A stretch of 64,000 nucleotides of DNA from Acidobacteriota bacterium (GCA_028875575.1 JAPPDF010000009.1:16513-80512), one strand, 5' to 3'; positions 24,837 to 35,327 are shown, counted from the stretch's first letter. A program made the numbers and translations. Notes: generated by a model not told the origin, from the letters alone.

Positions 24837-25733
24837 ATGAAGGAACTCAAGGGAATCTATCCGGCCATCATGACCCCGTTCGACGCCCATGGCGCCGTCA
24901 GCGAGGCCGGTCTGCGCAAATTGGTGCGGCATGCCCTGGAGGTCGGCGTAAACGGCTTTTACGTCTGCGGGGGAGGGGGTGAAGGCCTGCTGCTGACGGT
25001 GCCGGAGCGTCAGCAGGTGCTCGAAATCGTGCTGGATGCCGTCCAGGGCAGGGTCCCGGTGATTGCACACGTGGGGGCCTTCCAGAATCCCGACGCGGTG
25101 AGCCTGGCCCGTCATGCCGGTCGGGCGGGAGCCGATGCGGTGGCCAGCATGCCCCCTGCCTATTTTTATCAGCCCGACCTGGACGGACTGGTCGAGTTCT
25201 ATCGGCAGGTGGCCGAGGCGGCCGAGCGTCCGGTGCTGGCCTACAACATTCCCGGCCGCATTGCCCTCAACCTGGACACCCGCATCTTCGAGCGGCTCAT
25301 CCGCATTCCGGGCGTGGTGGGCCTCAAGGATTCCAGCGGCAATCTGACCCAGATAACCCTGACGGCCGCCATCGACGACGGCAGGATTACCGTGTTCAAC
25401 GGCGAGGACCAGGTGCTCTGGTACGGGTTGATGGCCGGCTGCGTGGGAGGGATCGGTTCCACCTATCCGGTGATGCTGAAGGTGTTCGTGAACCTCTACC
25501 GCGCCTTCCTGGACCGTGACTGGGAGCGGGGCCTGGAACTGCAGAGGGGAATCAACCGGACGGTGCGAGTGCTGGCGGGCTTCAACGTCCTGGCCGCCAT
25601 GAAGCAGATTCTCAAGTGGCTGGATCTGGATTGCGGAGACCCCCGGCCTCCCAACCCTCCCCTTGCCGCCGACGATGCCCGCCAGCTCAAGTTGGGCTTG
25701 GAGAAGATCGGCTTTTTCGAATGGAGGCGCTGA
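24837..25733 (+). CDS. dihydrodipicolinate synthase/N-acetylneuraminate lyase family protein
   Basis: A 298-residue class I aldolase, the usual family length. AGGAGG lies 10 bases before the ATG. Catalytic elements are intact: Tyr in VLAYNIPGRIALN (about residue 138) and the Schiff-base Lys in VVGLKDSSGNLTQ (about 166). The 2-oxo-acid binding loop is CGGGGEGLLLT where DapA has GTTGE, so it is not a true DapA. N-acetylneuraminate, KDG or hydroxyproline-derived keto acids are possible substrates. It is cytoplasmic and intact, unlike the two Tat-type relatives at 36-38 kb. Its partner gene upstream encodes an exported propeller. Confidence 0.85.
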   Translation: MKELKGIYPAIMTPFDAHGAVSEAGLRKLVRHALEVGVNGFYVCGGGGEGLLLTVPERQQVLEIVLDAVQGRVPVIAHVGAFQNPDAVSLARHAGRAGADAVASMPPAYFYQPDLDGLVEFYRQVAEAAERPVLAYNIPGRIALNLDTRIFERLIRIPGVVGLKDSSGNLTQITLTAAIDDGRITVFNGEDQVLWYGLMAGCVGGIGSTYPVMLKVFVNLYRAFLDRDWERGLELQRGINRTVRVLAGFNVLAAMKQILKWLDLDCGDPRPPNPPLAADDARQLKLGLEKIGFFEWRR

Positions 25734-25799
25734 TCGGCTGCGGGGTCATTGGCCGATCAGTCGTTTCCGGGCAGGTCCCTGAACCGTGCAGCAGAACTC

Positions 25800-28700
25800 C
25801 TACTCCCGCGCCGGCACATAGGCCCCGTCGCCGCTACGGTGGCCCGGAGCGCCTCCGTCGTTGACGACCCCGTAGGCCAGGAAGGGGTTGTTTCCGGAGG
25901 TCTTCCGGATGCGGACGTAGCCCTGGGTGGTTGCCGGGGCGTGGTTGGCCAGGATGGAGTTGAACTGGCGCCAGTACCGCGAGCGGAGCGGTCGCGTTGT
26001 GATCGTCCTGACCAGCCTGCCGGTGTCTCCGTCATAGATGTCGAGATCGAAGACGCTGGCGCTGTCATCGACTTCTCCGGTATTGACCAGGGCCAGGTTG
26101 CTCCGGTTCTCCGTGTCCTGCTGAAGCCCGTCAACCCAGGCGTGGCCGGTTAATGCCGCACCGTCGGGCACTGCATGGTAGAAAAGTCCGTATTGGCCGC
26201 CGCGACCATCGGGCGTACCGGTGCGGGCCCCGATCACGATCCCGTTCATGTCGCCACCGTCAAGCGTGGCGAACAGAGCTCCGGCCAGTCCGCCCTTCGA
26301 CGGCCTCAGGCCTTCGATGCCCTTCCGGCGCATTTCGGTGTCGATGACGTCGGGGATGATACGTTGCTGGCCGGGTTCCAGCGTCAGGCTGAAGCGGGCC
26401 GTGCGGTCGGGAGTGGTGAGCCCCTCCGCCACAAAGCTGAAGTGGAGAGTTCTGGTCTGTCCGGAGATGTTGGTCACCGTTAATTCGCTGGTAAAATTGT
26501 TTGTCTCTACGATAACCGGAAGGGTCTGACGCAGGCTGCCTTCAAGCGAGCCGACCGTGACCGGAAAGACGAACGAGCCGTCCGAGTTGGCTTGGTCGTT
26601 GATGACGCCGTATGCATAGAAGGGGGCGGTTCCGTCGACCCGCTCCACCTTGACGTAACCGTTGGTGGTGGTCCCCAAAACTCCCGAATACTGATGGAAG
26701 CCTCCCGGCGCCAGGGTCACATCCTCCAGGACGTGGACAGTTACATCGCTTGCGTCAGCTGAAAAAACCGTGGTCCTCAATGTAACCGGGCCATCTTCTG
26801 TGGAACCCATATTCTGGAAGGCCACATTGGAGCGGTCGAGAGAATTCTGGCGCAAGCCGCACAAGTAGACCGGCGCGTGGAATCCTGACTGCGCCGCAAT
26901 GCCCGGATAGGCCAGACCTGCGCGACCGTCTGGAACGATCGTAGTAGTCCGGACCAGGACGCGCACTCGGGAAGAGCCCGTAACCGTAATCCCCAAGGTT
27001 CCAAGCCAGTCACCGACCTCGGGGATAGGGACACCCAGACTCCGTAGATAGCCGATGGCATCGGGCTCGATCTTCTGCTGTCCAGGTGCAAGAACGTCGG
27101 AGGCTGTGCCGCTTCCGCTTCCAATAGCGGCGCTGTAGGTGTAGTCGAGCCGAGCCTCAACGGAACCCCGGTTGGTCAGGGTTAGCTCCGAAGTGAAAAA
27201 AGAGTCGTTAAGACCCGGGGCCGTCAGGACTACCGGAATGAAGGACCGCGAACTCAGGTGGGGAATCAGGACTTCAATCGGTCCCGAATCGGCCACGCGT
27301 TCATTGTTGGTCTCACTGCTCTCGACGACCCGATCCAGATCGTCCACGATGGCGCCCAAGTAGTAGCGGCCGGGACGGACCCGGGGAGGGATGGGAAACG
27401 AACGACTGCAGGTTTCAGATTTGCCGGCCGGTAGGCCCGACTCGTATGAGCAGTCGGCAAACCAGGTGTCTTCAGTGGTAATGGTTGGATCGGCAGAAAG
27501 ATAGAACCCCAATCGGAAAGGACCGGCATCGGTTTTTCCTTGATTGCGTATCCCTGAGGAAATTGAGACTTCACCACCGATCGTTGCCGTCGGGGGAGCC
27601 ACGAGTGAATTTGTAATCAGATCGGGGTTGTCGTCGACCAGCGGTTCGAAGACGGCCGTGACGTTTGCGTTCGCGTTGATCTCGACCAGACACCGATTTT
27701 CAGAGGGCGCATCGCATCCCCGCCAACGGGCAAAGCGGAAGCCGGGATTGGATTGGGCCGTCAGAGTCAATTGGGTGCCGGCGGCATAGGCCATCGGCGG
27801 GATCACCGCGTCAAGGGCAGCGTCCACCTGGATACGGGGCTTGACCAGGTCGTTTCTGGAGTCGGCGACAGGGGTGCCGGTCATTTTCAACGCTCCCAGC
27901 AACTGTTCTACCAAGGCATCAGGAGCCTTGGACTTGAGCAGCGCCCAAGCACCGGTGACGTGAGGGACCGAAAGAGAGGTGCCACTGTATCGGTTATAGC
28001 CTCCCCCCGGGATGGATGTGGTGATCCGCCGCCCCGGCGCCAAAAGATCCAACCAGCGGTAACTGTTGGAACTTCTCGAAACAGAATCGGGGCTTGTGGC
28101 AGTGCCGATTCCGTTGACCGATCCGACACTGATGGCGCTGGAGATGCAGGCAGGATAGTTTATGCTCACGTCGGAACCGTCGTTCCCGGAGGCCGCAACG
28201 GGTGCAATGTTTACCCCTCGAAGGTTGTCCAACGCCGCTTTTGTGGCCGGGAATTCGTCGTCGCATTCTTCGGAGAAGATCTCGCCGCCAAAACTCATGT
28301 TGACGGCCGCGATGTCGAAATCGTCGCTCAGTTCCAGGACCCGTTCCAGTCCGGCAATAATGTCGCTCGAAGAGGCCTCGACGCAATCATCGCCGCATTT
28401 CGAAAATACTTGGACCGCAATGATCCCGGCGTCGGGAGCCATTCCCGCGAAATCAATGCCGCTACCGGCAGCTACCCCGGCCATTGCCGTTCCGTGAAAG
28501 CAATCGCTGAGGGTACAAGGTCTCGCCGACCCGGGCTCGGTCGACTCCTTGGCGCCACCGGGACAAAACGATTCCTGCTGTTCGCCGGAACCCGAAAAGC
28601 AAGCCTCGGACACCACCCTGCCCTGGAGGAAGGGGTGACTCTTGTCCACTCCTGTGTCCAGGATGACGACGGTTTGACCCGCACCAGTGTATCCTTGACT

Positions 28701-29735
28701 CCAGGCATGGGGGGCACCCACCAGCGCCGTGCTTTCATCCACCATAACCTGGACGACGATGTCTTCTTCGATGCTGACGACTTCCGGGTCTAAAGCAAGG
28801 GTCTGCAGAGTCGGTCCGTCCACCTCCATTGCTATATAGGGAATGAATTTGAACCGCCGGACCGAGGAGAGGTCGTGGCTACCAAGTCGAACCAGAAGAG
28901 AGTGTTGGACCCGGGCTACCCCGGCTGTGCGAGCCTCTGCCTGTTTCAAGCTGATGGTCGCCGAGGAAAAAGGGCGATCATCGTTCCTCAATCCCACAAT
29001 AACTCTTGCCCTGCCTTCTGATCGTACTCTTTCCCTCAAAGAGACAAAGTTGCTGGTTCGTTGAGCTTCAACCAGGGGCTCTCCGGCGATGCCGAGTTCC
29101 GTGCTCAAGTCCTCGCTGGCGGGTGAGAGAGTGCTGATGCTAACTGTGGCGCCGGCGCAATTGGGATCCTGACTCCGAATCAGAACACCGGAACCACGAG
29201 GCGTTACCCGCGTAACCAGCGATCCACAGGCACCGCCAACGAAAATCGTCTTGGTGTAATCGTTGTCGGATTCGTTGCTCTCAGCTACGGTATCACCGGC
29301 ATCGGCAACGATTCGAACCGTGTGCGTGCCGATACCCAGGCGCCCGATTGGAAAGTCCTCCCGAAATCGATAAACCTTGGGTTCCAGCGGTGCCGGAACC
29401 TGAAAGCTCTCCCACAATTGACCGTTGACCAACAGGTTGATTTGGAAAGATTCGGTGACGGGAGAATCGCCGCTGTTGATCACGGCGAAGTCCACAAAAA
29501 CATTGTCGGAAGCTGTCAGGGAGCTATCGACCCGCGTTCTTTGCCGCCTGGAAACCACGATGCTGTCCGACCAACCCTTTGGTTGAGCGGGCGTGAGATT
29601 GGGCAGCGCGTTTTGGGAACGGTAGGAGTCTTGCGATACTACGAGAAACAGGATTGCTACGAAACCTAACCCTGTCCTTGAAATCGCTTTACCGCGCATC
29701 GGTCTTTCTATGTTTTGCTTGGATGGCATCCTCAA
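25800..29735 (-). CDS. exported subtilisin-like serine protease with CARDB and C-terminal repeat domains
   Basis: A 1,311-residue protein. A signal peptide (LGFVAILFLVVSQDSYRSQ) is followed by a CARDB domain (about 45-165), an inhibitor-I9-like propeptide (about 215-325), and the S8 catalytic domain with Asp in VVILDTGVDKSHP (~360), His in CFHGTAMAGVAAG (~413) and Ser in YSGTSLSVPHVTGAW (~586). Next come an InlB-type repeat (LTLTAQSNPGFRFARWRGC), a second CARDB (about 710-825) and two copies of a domain beginning PVVLTAPGLNDSFFTSELTL and PVIVETNNFTSELTV. The TTG start overlaps the upstream stop; an ATG two codons later and another at 29699 are alternatives. It is coupled to the LRR gene. It is predicted to be a secreted protease. 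Confidence 0.85.
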   Translation of the reverse strand: MRMPSKQNIERPMRGKAISRTGLGFVAILFLVVSQDSYRSQNALPNLTPAQPKGWSDSIVVSRRQRTRVDSSLTASDNVFVDFAVINSGDSPVTESFQINLLVNGQLWESFQVPAPLEPKVYRFREDFPIGRLGIGTHTVRIVADAGDTVAESNESDNDYTKTIFVGGACGSLVTRVTPRGSGVLIRSQDPNCAGATVSISTLSPASEDLSTELGIAGEPLVEAQRTSNFVSLRERVRSEGRARVIVGLRNDDRPFSSATISLKQAEARTAGVARVQHSLLVRLGSHDLSSVRRFKFIPYIAMEVDGPTLQTLALDPEVVSIEEDIVVQVMVDESTALVGAPHAWSQGYTGAGQTVVILDTGVDKSHPFLQGRVVSEACFSGSGEQQESFCPGGAKESTEPGSARPCTLSDCFHGTAMAGVAAGSGIDFAGMAPDAGIIAVQVFSKCGDDCVEASSSDIIAGLERVLELSDDFDIAAVNMSFGGEIFSEECDDEFPATKAALDNLRGVNIAPVAASGNDGSDVSINYPACISSAISVGSVNGIGTATSPDSVSRSSNSYRWLDLLAPGRRITTSIPGGGYNRYSGTSLSVPHVTGAWALLKSKAPDALVEQLLGALKMTGTPVADSRNDLVKPRIQVDAALDAVIPPMAYAAGTQLTLTAQSNPGFRFARWRGCDAPSENRCLVEINANANVTAVFEPLVDDNPDLITNSLVAPPTATIGGEVSISSGIRNQGKTDAGPFRLGFYLSADPTITTEDTWFADCSYESGLPAGKSETCSRSFPIPPRVRPGRYYLGAIVDDLDRVVESSETNNERVADSGPIEVLIPHLSSRSFIPVVLTAPGLNDSFFTSELTLTNRGSVEARLDYTYSAAIGSGSGTASDVLAPGQQKIEPDAIGYLRSLGVPIPEVGDWLGTLGITVTGSSRVRVLVRTTTIVPDGRAGLAYPGIAAQSGFHAPVYLCGLRQNSLDRSNVAFQNMGSTEDGPVTLRTTVFSADASDVTVHVLEDVTLAPGGFHQYSGVLGTTTNGYVKVERVDGTAPFYAYGVINDQANSDGSFVFPVTVGSLEGSLRQTLPVIVETNNFTSELTVTNISGQTRTLHFSFVAEGLTTPDRTARFSLTLEPGQQRIIPDVIDTEMRRKGIEGLRPSKGGLAGALFATLDGGDMNGIVIGARTGTPDGRGGQYGLFYHAVPDGAALTGHAWVDGLQQDTENRSNLALVNTGEVDDSASVFDLDIYDGDTGRLVRTITTRPLRSRYWRQFNSILANHAPATTQGYVRIRKTSGNNPFLAYGVVNDGGAPGHRSGDGAYVPARE

Positions 29736-32700
29736 GGATCTGGACCGGTGTCTTCTGGTTCAGGTTCATGGCGGAAACTCTCAGTCGCATATTGAATATT
29801 GGCGGCCCCGGACTTGGATCCAATTGGCGCTATTGCCAGCTTGAATTGGCTGTCGCTGGGGGCATCCAGGCACATCTGAATGATTGTGGGTCGGTCGAAT
29901 TCCCAGGACGTCTTTATTTGGGGGTTCCATTCGATGTCGAGGCTTGTCTGACGACCGACAAACTTGCCCTTTAGATCGAAGGCGTGGAAACGAAGTGCAG
30001 TTCCGGGCGGAGCCACGTGTTCCGGTTGGGAGTTCGCCGAGGCGAGCAGGACATTACGTCCATTTCCGAAAATACCAGTCAATCTGCGGCACTCACCAGG
30101 CCTCAACCAATCTTTAGCGGACTGGCCGGGCATCGAAAACAACTCCTCGAATCCTTCTTCAATCCCATCATCGATCAAATAACGCGCCTGAACCTGCAAC
30201 GAGTCGGCGCCGCAAGGGGACCGGGCGAACACATACAGGGCGCCGACTGCCAACTCCTCAGCATCGGGAGCCCCAAGGGTCAGGATCTCGGCTCCTCCCT
30301 TGGGCACTGTGACTTGAATGAGGTTTTTTTCATGGAATCGGCCGTTGAAGGTGACCGCAGGAGCAGAAGGGATTCCTGCGTGAAACAGCAACCCTATCTC
30401 GCAGTCGACGGGCTGCGGATCCATATTGGTGATGACGACTTCGGTTTCGGCCGGATTCTCACCCATAGGACCGGCGAAAACACCGGGCAGGATGGATACG
30501 GTGGAGCAGGGTGCTCCGCCCCATAGAGAAAGACAGTAGGGCGTTTGCTGCTGCGAATCGGAGCCTGGGACGGTAACGGTGTGGTTGACACCGTCAGGCG
30601 GACGCAATACCAGTGTGTCGGTTTCCAGGTAAGGAGCGTCCTCACCTTTGCCGTCGGACCGGCGCAGTCCGATCTTGGAGAGCGCATCCAGGGACAGCGT
30701 CACGTTACTCTCGGATCGGGAATCGGCATCGTTGATCAGGCGGAACGAGATTTCCTGGTGGGTTTCTCCAGCCCGGAACATCACCCCGCTTTCCGGTGCA
30801 GGAGAGAGTCCTCTCAAGCTGGCCGACGGCGCATTTACTCCCACCGAGTAGGGAACCCGCACCGCAACCGGCAGGGTCCGACTCAAGACCAGGGGCACTT
30901 TGACGTCGGAACCTGGGGAAACTGTCTGCGCCGTCGAAGCGAATCCAAGAGAGGCTGTGAAACCGCGATCAATCAACAAACTGCTGAGAGTAGCGAGTGA
31001 GTCGTCGAAGACACCGGCGGGTAAAACAGTTAAACGGTTGCCAACTAACCACAGCGTGCCCAGGGATCTGAGCCCGCTAAAGATCCCACCGGGCAGTGAG
31101 GTTAGTGAGTTTTCGTGAAGAAGCAGTGATTCCAGCTTATTGACATCCTGGAAGATTCCCTCGGGCAAGGTTCTTAGTAGGTTGTGGTCCAGCCATAGAT
31201 CCTGCACGTTGCTTAGTCCGTCGAAAATCCCTTCGGGAATTGAGATCAGGGAGTTCTCGGAAATAATAAGACTCCGCAGATTTGTCAGGCCCGAAAAGAT
31301 CCCGGCCGGCAATTCTCTCAAGAAGTTTCCGCCCATCCAGAGGCTGTCGATCTTGGTCAGGCCACGAAAGACACCTTCAGGCAGTTCCCTGAGTAAGTTG
31401 CCGGAGATAAAGAGGTCGTCCAAGCTTGTCAGTCCCTGGAAAATTCCCTCCGGCAAAGTAGTCAGTGTGTTGTCGGTCAACCCCAACGTTTCCAGGTTGG
31501 TCAGCCCTTGGAAAACGTCCACCGGCAAGGTGGGAAGGAAGGTGAAGTTGAGAGAAATTTCCTTGAGATTGGTGAGGCCCTGAAATACCCGATCAGGCAG
31601 TGTTTCGAAGGAGTTCGTGTTAATCCACAGCGTTTCCAGGTTGGTGAGGCCGTCAAATGCGTCCTCGCGCAGGGTGGTCAGATAGTTGCCGCGCAAGTCC
31701 AACCACTTGAGGTTTTTCAGTCCAGCAAATATTCCCTCGGGTAGAGTGTGCAACGCGTTTCCCGGAATCTCCAGGCGTTCCAGCTTCCCTAAGCCCGCAA
31801 ATATTTCCGCGGGAAGGATAGTCAGGTGGTTCTCCCACAAACTCAAGTCGGTCAGGGAATTCAGTCCGCTGAAGTCATCGGGCTGAAGGGTACTGATGCC
31901 GGCCTCGCGAAGATTCAGCGTCGTCACTCTGGACAGTTGTTCCCGCGTAACGTTAGAACATGCCGTTTCCCCACTGAGTGTTACCAATGTATCCCTGACT
32001 TGGGGAGTGCGATCACAGATTCCGCCCAGGTCGGAGTCTGGAAAACCATTGAATATCGAGACAACCTGAGTGGCAGCCTCCGGAATAGGCGTCACCAAAG
32101 ACTCACTCTTCAAGAATGGAGCGTCCGGTCCAGTTCCATCCGCCCGACGCAGGCCAATTTCGGAGGCTTGGCCCAAGGTCAACACAACAGTCTTGCCCAG
32201 CAGGTCTGCGGCTTCGGGAAGCGTGAAGGTAATGTCCTTGCGGGTTTCCCCCGCAAGAAACAGCACTCCTTCCTCAGGAGTTGGCGACAATCCAATTGGG
32301 TTATCAGCAGTAGCGCTACCGCCAACCGTGTAAGGCACGCGCACGGCTACAGGCAGGACGCGGTGCAGCGTCACCGTAGCTTTAACGGTTTGCCCCGGGG
32401 CTGCCCTTTGCGTATCCGGGGCGAAGGTCAACCTGGCCTTCAAGTAGGAACGCACTTCGAGTCCTTCGTTGTCGGGATTGCTTCCCAAGGTAGCGAGTGC
32501 ATCGTCGAAGATACCTGGGGGGAAGACGGTGAGATTGCCGTTGCGGTCAAGATTCAGCTCTTGCAAGTTGTTCAGTCCGTCGAAGATCCCTTCGGGAAGT
32601 TGCCTGAGCAGGGTTGTATCCAACATAAGCCGTTGCAGGTTACCGGTCTCCTCGAAGACTGATTGCGGTAGAGCCTTCAGGGGATTCCAATTGAGTTGCA

Positions 32701-33229
32701 AGTCGATCAGGCTGTTTAATCCCTTAAGTATTTCCTCCGGCAGTTCTCGCAATCGATTTACCCTAAGGTTCAACTGTTGCAAGTTTCGGAGGCCGCTGAA
32801 GACCCCTTCCGGCAAGCTTCTGAGCTCGTTCCAATCGAGTTGCAGATCAACCAGGCTGTCCAATCCAGCAAAAGCATCTTCGGGTAGTTCTCTCAGGGAG
32901 TTTGAAGTTAAGACGAGCTGTTCGAGGTTGACCAGACCACGGAAGTCATGGCTTTGAATGGATTCAATCCTGCTTTCTCTCACGTTCAAAGTCGTCACAC
33001 CAGCCAGATGTGCCACTGCAACCTCGGAACAGTCCGATACCCCGGTGACCTCCACGAGCTTGTCCCGCACCTGGGGCGTCCGGTCGCAGACGCCTTGGGC
33101 AGACAGGTCGCCAGGTGAAGTTGCCAGAAGACAGGCGATCCAGCAAAGGACGAGACAACCGTTATCGGATCGGGTTGTCCCTTTGGGACGGAAAATCGTC
33201 CGATTCCATTCCGTCATCGTGCTGGTCAT
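29732..33229 (-). CDS. exported leucine-rich-repeat protein with two duplicated modules
   Basis: A 1,165-residue protein. A basic N-terminus and hydrophobic segment (CLVLCWIACLLATSPG) form a signal peptide. Two modules follow (about 45-395 and 400-885). Each begins CDRTPQVRD.LV, continues with LRRs of about 24 residues of the type LPEGIFDGLNNLQELNLDRN (7-8 in module 1, about 14 in module 2), and ends in a Calx-beta-like domain (LPVAVRVPYTVGGSATADNP). A separate C-terminal domain (from about 895, LSLWGGAPCSTVSILPGVFA) ends the protein. It is a predicted surface ligand-binding protein. Its stop overlaps the protease start (TTGA), so the two are probably co-expressed. Base composition looks lower in GC than that of neighbouring genes. 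Confidence 0.8.
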   Translation of the reverse strand: MTSTMTEWNRTIFRPKGTTRSDNGCLVLCWIACLLATSPGDLSAQGVCDRTPQVRDKLVEVTGVSDCSEVAVAHLAGVTTLNVRESRIESIQSHDFRGLVNLEQLVLTSNSLRELPEDAFAGLDSLVDLQLDWNELRSLPEGVFSGLRNLQQLNLRVNRLRELPEEILKGLNSLIDLQLNWNPLKALPQSVFEETGNLQRLMLDTTLLRQLPEGIFDGLNNLQELNLDRNGNLTVFPPGIFDDALATLGSNPDNEGLEVRSYLKARLTFAPDTQRAAPGQTVKATVTLHRVLPVAVRVPYTVGGSATADNPIGLSPTPEEGVLFLAGETRKDITFTLPEAADLLGKTVVLTLGQASEIGLRRADGTGPDAPFLKSESLVTPIPEAATQVVSIFNGFPDSDLGGICDRTPQVRDTLVTLSGETACSNVTREQLSRVTTLNLREAGISTLQPDDFSGLNSLTDLSLWENHLTILPAEIFAGLGKLERLEIPGNALHTLPEGIFAGLKNLKWLDLRGNYLTTLREDAFDGLTNLETLWINTNSFETLPDRVFQGLTNLKEISLNFTFLPTLPVDVFQGLTNLETLGLTDNTLTTLPEGIFQGLTSLDDLFISGNLLRELPEGVFRGLTKIDSLWMGGNFLRELPAGIFSGLTNLRSLIISENSLISIPEGIFDGLSNVQDLWLDHNLLRTLPEGIFQDVNKLESLLLHENSLTSLPGGIFSGLRSLGTLWLVGNRLTVLPAGVFDDSLATLSSLLIDRGFTASLGFASTAQTVSPGSDVKVPLVLSRTLPVAVRVPYSVGVNAPSASLRGLSPAPESGVMFRAGETHQEISFRLINDADSRSESNVTLSLDALSKIGLRRSDGKGEDAPYLETDTLVLRPPDGVNHTVTVPGSDSQQQTPYCLSLWGGAPCSTVSILPGVFAGPMGENPAETEVVITNMDPQPVDCEIGLLFHAGIPSAPAVTFNGRFHEKNLIQVTVPKGGAEILTLGAPDAEELAVGALYVFARSPCGADSLQVQARYLIDDGIEEGFEELFSMPGQSAKDWLRPGECRRLTGIFGNGRNVLLASANSQPEHVAPPGTALRFHAFDLKGKFVGRQTSLDIEWNPQIKTSWEFDRPTIIQMCLDAPSDSQFKLAIAPIGSKSGAANIQYATESFRHEPEPEDTGPDP

Positions 33230-33896
33230 GTGCGAGAGGATGGTTCTGGATGATTCGCTGTTGACGCGGGAAGAAAGGCGAGACCACTGTTAGCGGTAAG
33301 CATACCCTAGATTCAGCTTCGTTCCACGGCGCAAACGGTGCATTTCTGTTCACTTCGGTTTGAATGGACAGGAGGCCGGCCATCCGCCTCGAAGCACTTG
33401 GCCACTGCCATTGGCCGCCCCAACATTCGCGGATATCCCGAGCCGGTACCCTCAGGTGAGGCGCCCGGGCTGATTGTCCCACCCAACCCTGAGACAACTC
33501 TTTGACGTGTTCTATGGATAATTACGTCTTTATATCTAAATATATAGTTTTTAACATGTTGGTCGAGGGTTCCTTCACGGTGGTTCGAGCAGTGCCGCGG
33601 CAGCCCTGCAGCACCGGTGCCGTACCTTGCGAAAAGCGAGGCAACTTATGGGGAACGCGTCACCAATGACGCAAGCTGCCTACGAATCCGCTTGGCGCGG
33701 GATTGCGCCGGGGGCTGTGGTTTCCAATCAGCAAGTACCGATCCCAAGGCTTCGAGTTCAACGTGGCCAAGACGCCTGCGCGGGATTGAGGCAGGATGAG
33801 TCCAGTTGCGGTTGCGGCGGGGGAACTGGCCTTGGGTTCGACAAGCTCCAACTTTGAGAAAATGACTTTTTGAGATAGCCGCTACAGTCGGATGGT
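33230..33896. other. intergenic region upstream of the LRR/protease pair
   Basis: No convincing gene is visible. The most AT-rich stretch of the window lies at about 33520-33556 (TTTATATCTAAATATATAG) and may hold a promoter for the minus-strand LRR gene. If so, that transcript has a leader of about 290 bases. No known riboswitch is recognised. Confidence 0.4.
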
Positions 33897-35327
33897 TCAA
33901 CCGGCGCCGGTTGAACAGATCGGCGGCCGGCGCTTCCAGAAGCCGGTGGCCTGCTCGTAGGCGTGAGCCAGTTGCAGCACCCCCAGATCGTCCTGGTGGC
34001 GGCCCACGATCTGGATACCCACCGGGAGCCCCTCCGGGGTGAAGCCGGCCGGCACCGAGATGGCCGGCAGGCCCAGCACCGAGATGGTCCAGCAGGACCG
34101 CATCCAGTCGATATAGGTCTTCATCCTGACGCCGTTGATCTCCTCCACGTAGGGCTGCCTGACGTCGAATGGGGGGACCTGGTTGACGGGACAGACCAGG
34201 AACTCACGGGTCTCCATGAATTCCCGGACCCGATGGTAGAGTTGGGTCCTCCGGAGCTCGGCCCTGGAGAGATCGATTCCGCTCAGCTTCCTGGCGGCCT
34301 CGATCTCCTCCTTCAGGGTGTCCTTGAGTTGAGATTGCTGCTCGAGGTTCAGGGCCGATAGCGTCAGCTCGAAGCGCCAGGCCCGCCAGGCCCGGAACAC
34401 GGCCTCGGCCTCCTTGAGGTCGGGCGTGGCTTCCTCGACCCGGCATCCCAGGGATTCGAAGATCTGCCGCTGGCCTTCCAGGATCTGCGTGACCCTCGGA
34501 TCGACCGGCAGCCCGCCCAGGGTGGGACTCCAGGCAATGCGGCACTCCCGGAAATCGCGCCCGAGGGGGGCGGCGAAGCGGCTGCCCGGTTCGGCGATGG
34601 AGATGGGCGAGCGCCGGTCGGGACCCGCGATGGCGCTGAGCATTAGGGCGGTGTCCCGGACGGTCCGGGCCATGGGGCCTTGAACGCCGATGGTGTACCA
34701 GCCCACCTGGCTGGGCCATATCGGAACCCGGCCCGGCGACGGACGCAGTCCCACCACGTTGCAGAAGTTGGCCGGGTTGCGGAGCGATCCGCCGGTGTCG
34801 CTCCCGTCGGCCAGGGGTTGCATGCCGCAGGCCAGGGCCACCGCGGCGCCGCCGCTGCTGCCGCCGCATGTTTTTGAGGTGTCGTAGGGGTTGCGGGTCT
34901 CCCCGAAGACCGGGTTGAAGGTCTGGGATCCGGCACCGAATTCGGGGGTATTGGTCTTGCCGATGGTGACGGCCCCGGCCTGTTTGAGGCGTTCCACGAT
35001 GAGCGCGTCCCGGGTGGGTACGAAATCCCTGCAGGCCAGAGTGCCGAAGGTGGTGCGGATCCCCCGGGTCCACACCAGGTCCTTGTGGGCGATGGGAAGG
35101 CCGTGGAGGGGACCGACTTCATTCCCGGCCGCCAGAGTCCGGTCGGCGGCGCGTGCCTGTTCCCTGGCCCGGTCCGCCACCAGGGTCACGATGGCGTTGA
35201 CCTTGGGATTGAGTCGGTCGATCTGGTCGAGATGGACCTCCAGCACCTCGCCGGAGGATACTTTCCGGGCCCGGATAAGGCGGCTCAGCTCGGTCGCGGT
35301 CAGGAAACAGATTTCTCTATCGGGCAT
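33897..35327 (-). CDS. amidase-signature family hydrolase
   Basis: A 476-residue amidase of normal length. The Ser-cisSer-Lys triad is visible: Lys in LPIAHKDLVW (about 83), the glycine-serine-rich CGGSSGGAAVALACG (about 157-171) with the cis-Ser, and the nucleophile in DGSDTGGSLRNPANF (about 176-190). GatA-type specific partners (gatB/gatC) are absent, so a catabolic amidase acting on a small amide is more likely than tRNA amidotransferase. It is cytoplasmic, with no signal. It lies downstream of the RraA-like gene (75 bases) in a minus-strand block with two DapA-family genes, suggesting breakdown of an amide-containing organic acid. Confidence 0.85.
   Translation of the reverse strand: MPDREICFLTATELSRLIRARKVSSGEVLEVHLDQIDRLNPKVNAIVTLVADRAREQARAADRTLAAGNEVGPLHGLPIAHKDLVWTRGIRTTFGTLACRDFVPTRDALIVERLKQAGAVTIGKTNTPEFGAGSQTFNPVFGETRNPYDTSKTCGGSSGGAAVALACGMQPLADGSDTGGSLRNPANFCNVVGLRPSPGRVPIWPSQVGWYTIGVQGPMARTVRDTALMLSAIAGPDRRSPISIAEPGSRFAAPLGRDFRECRIAWSPTLGGLPVDPRVTQILEGQRQIFESLGCRVEEATPDLKEAEAVFRAWRAWRFELTLSALNLEQQSQLKDTLKEEIEAARKLSGIDLSRAELRRTQLYHRVREFMETREFLVCPVNQVPPFDVRQPYVEEINGVRMKTYIDWMRSCWTISVLGLPAISVPAGFTPEGLPVGIQIVGRHQDDLGVLQLAHAYEQATGFWKRRPPICSTGAG

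Noticed and set aside
33617..33857. Small open frames between the LRR and amidase genes
   Set aside because: Several overlapping frames of 60-84 residues occur on both strands with no ribosome site or hydrophobic or domain pattern.
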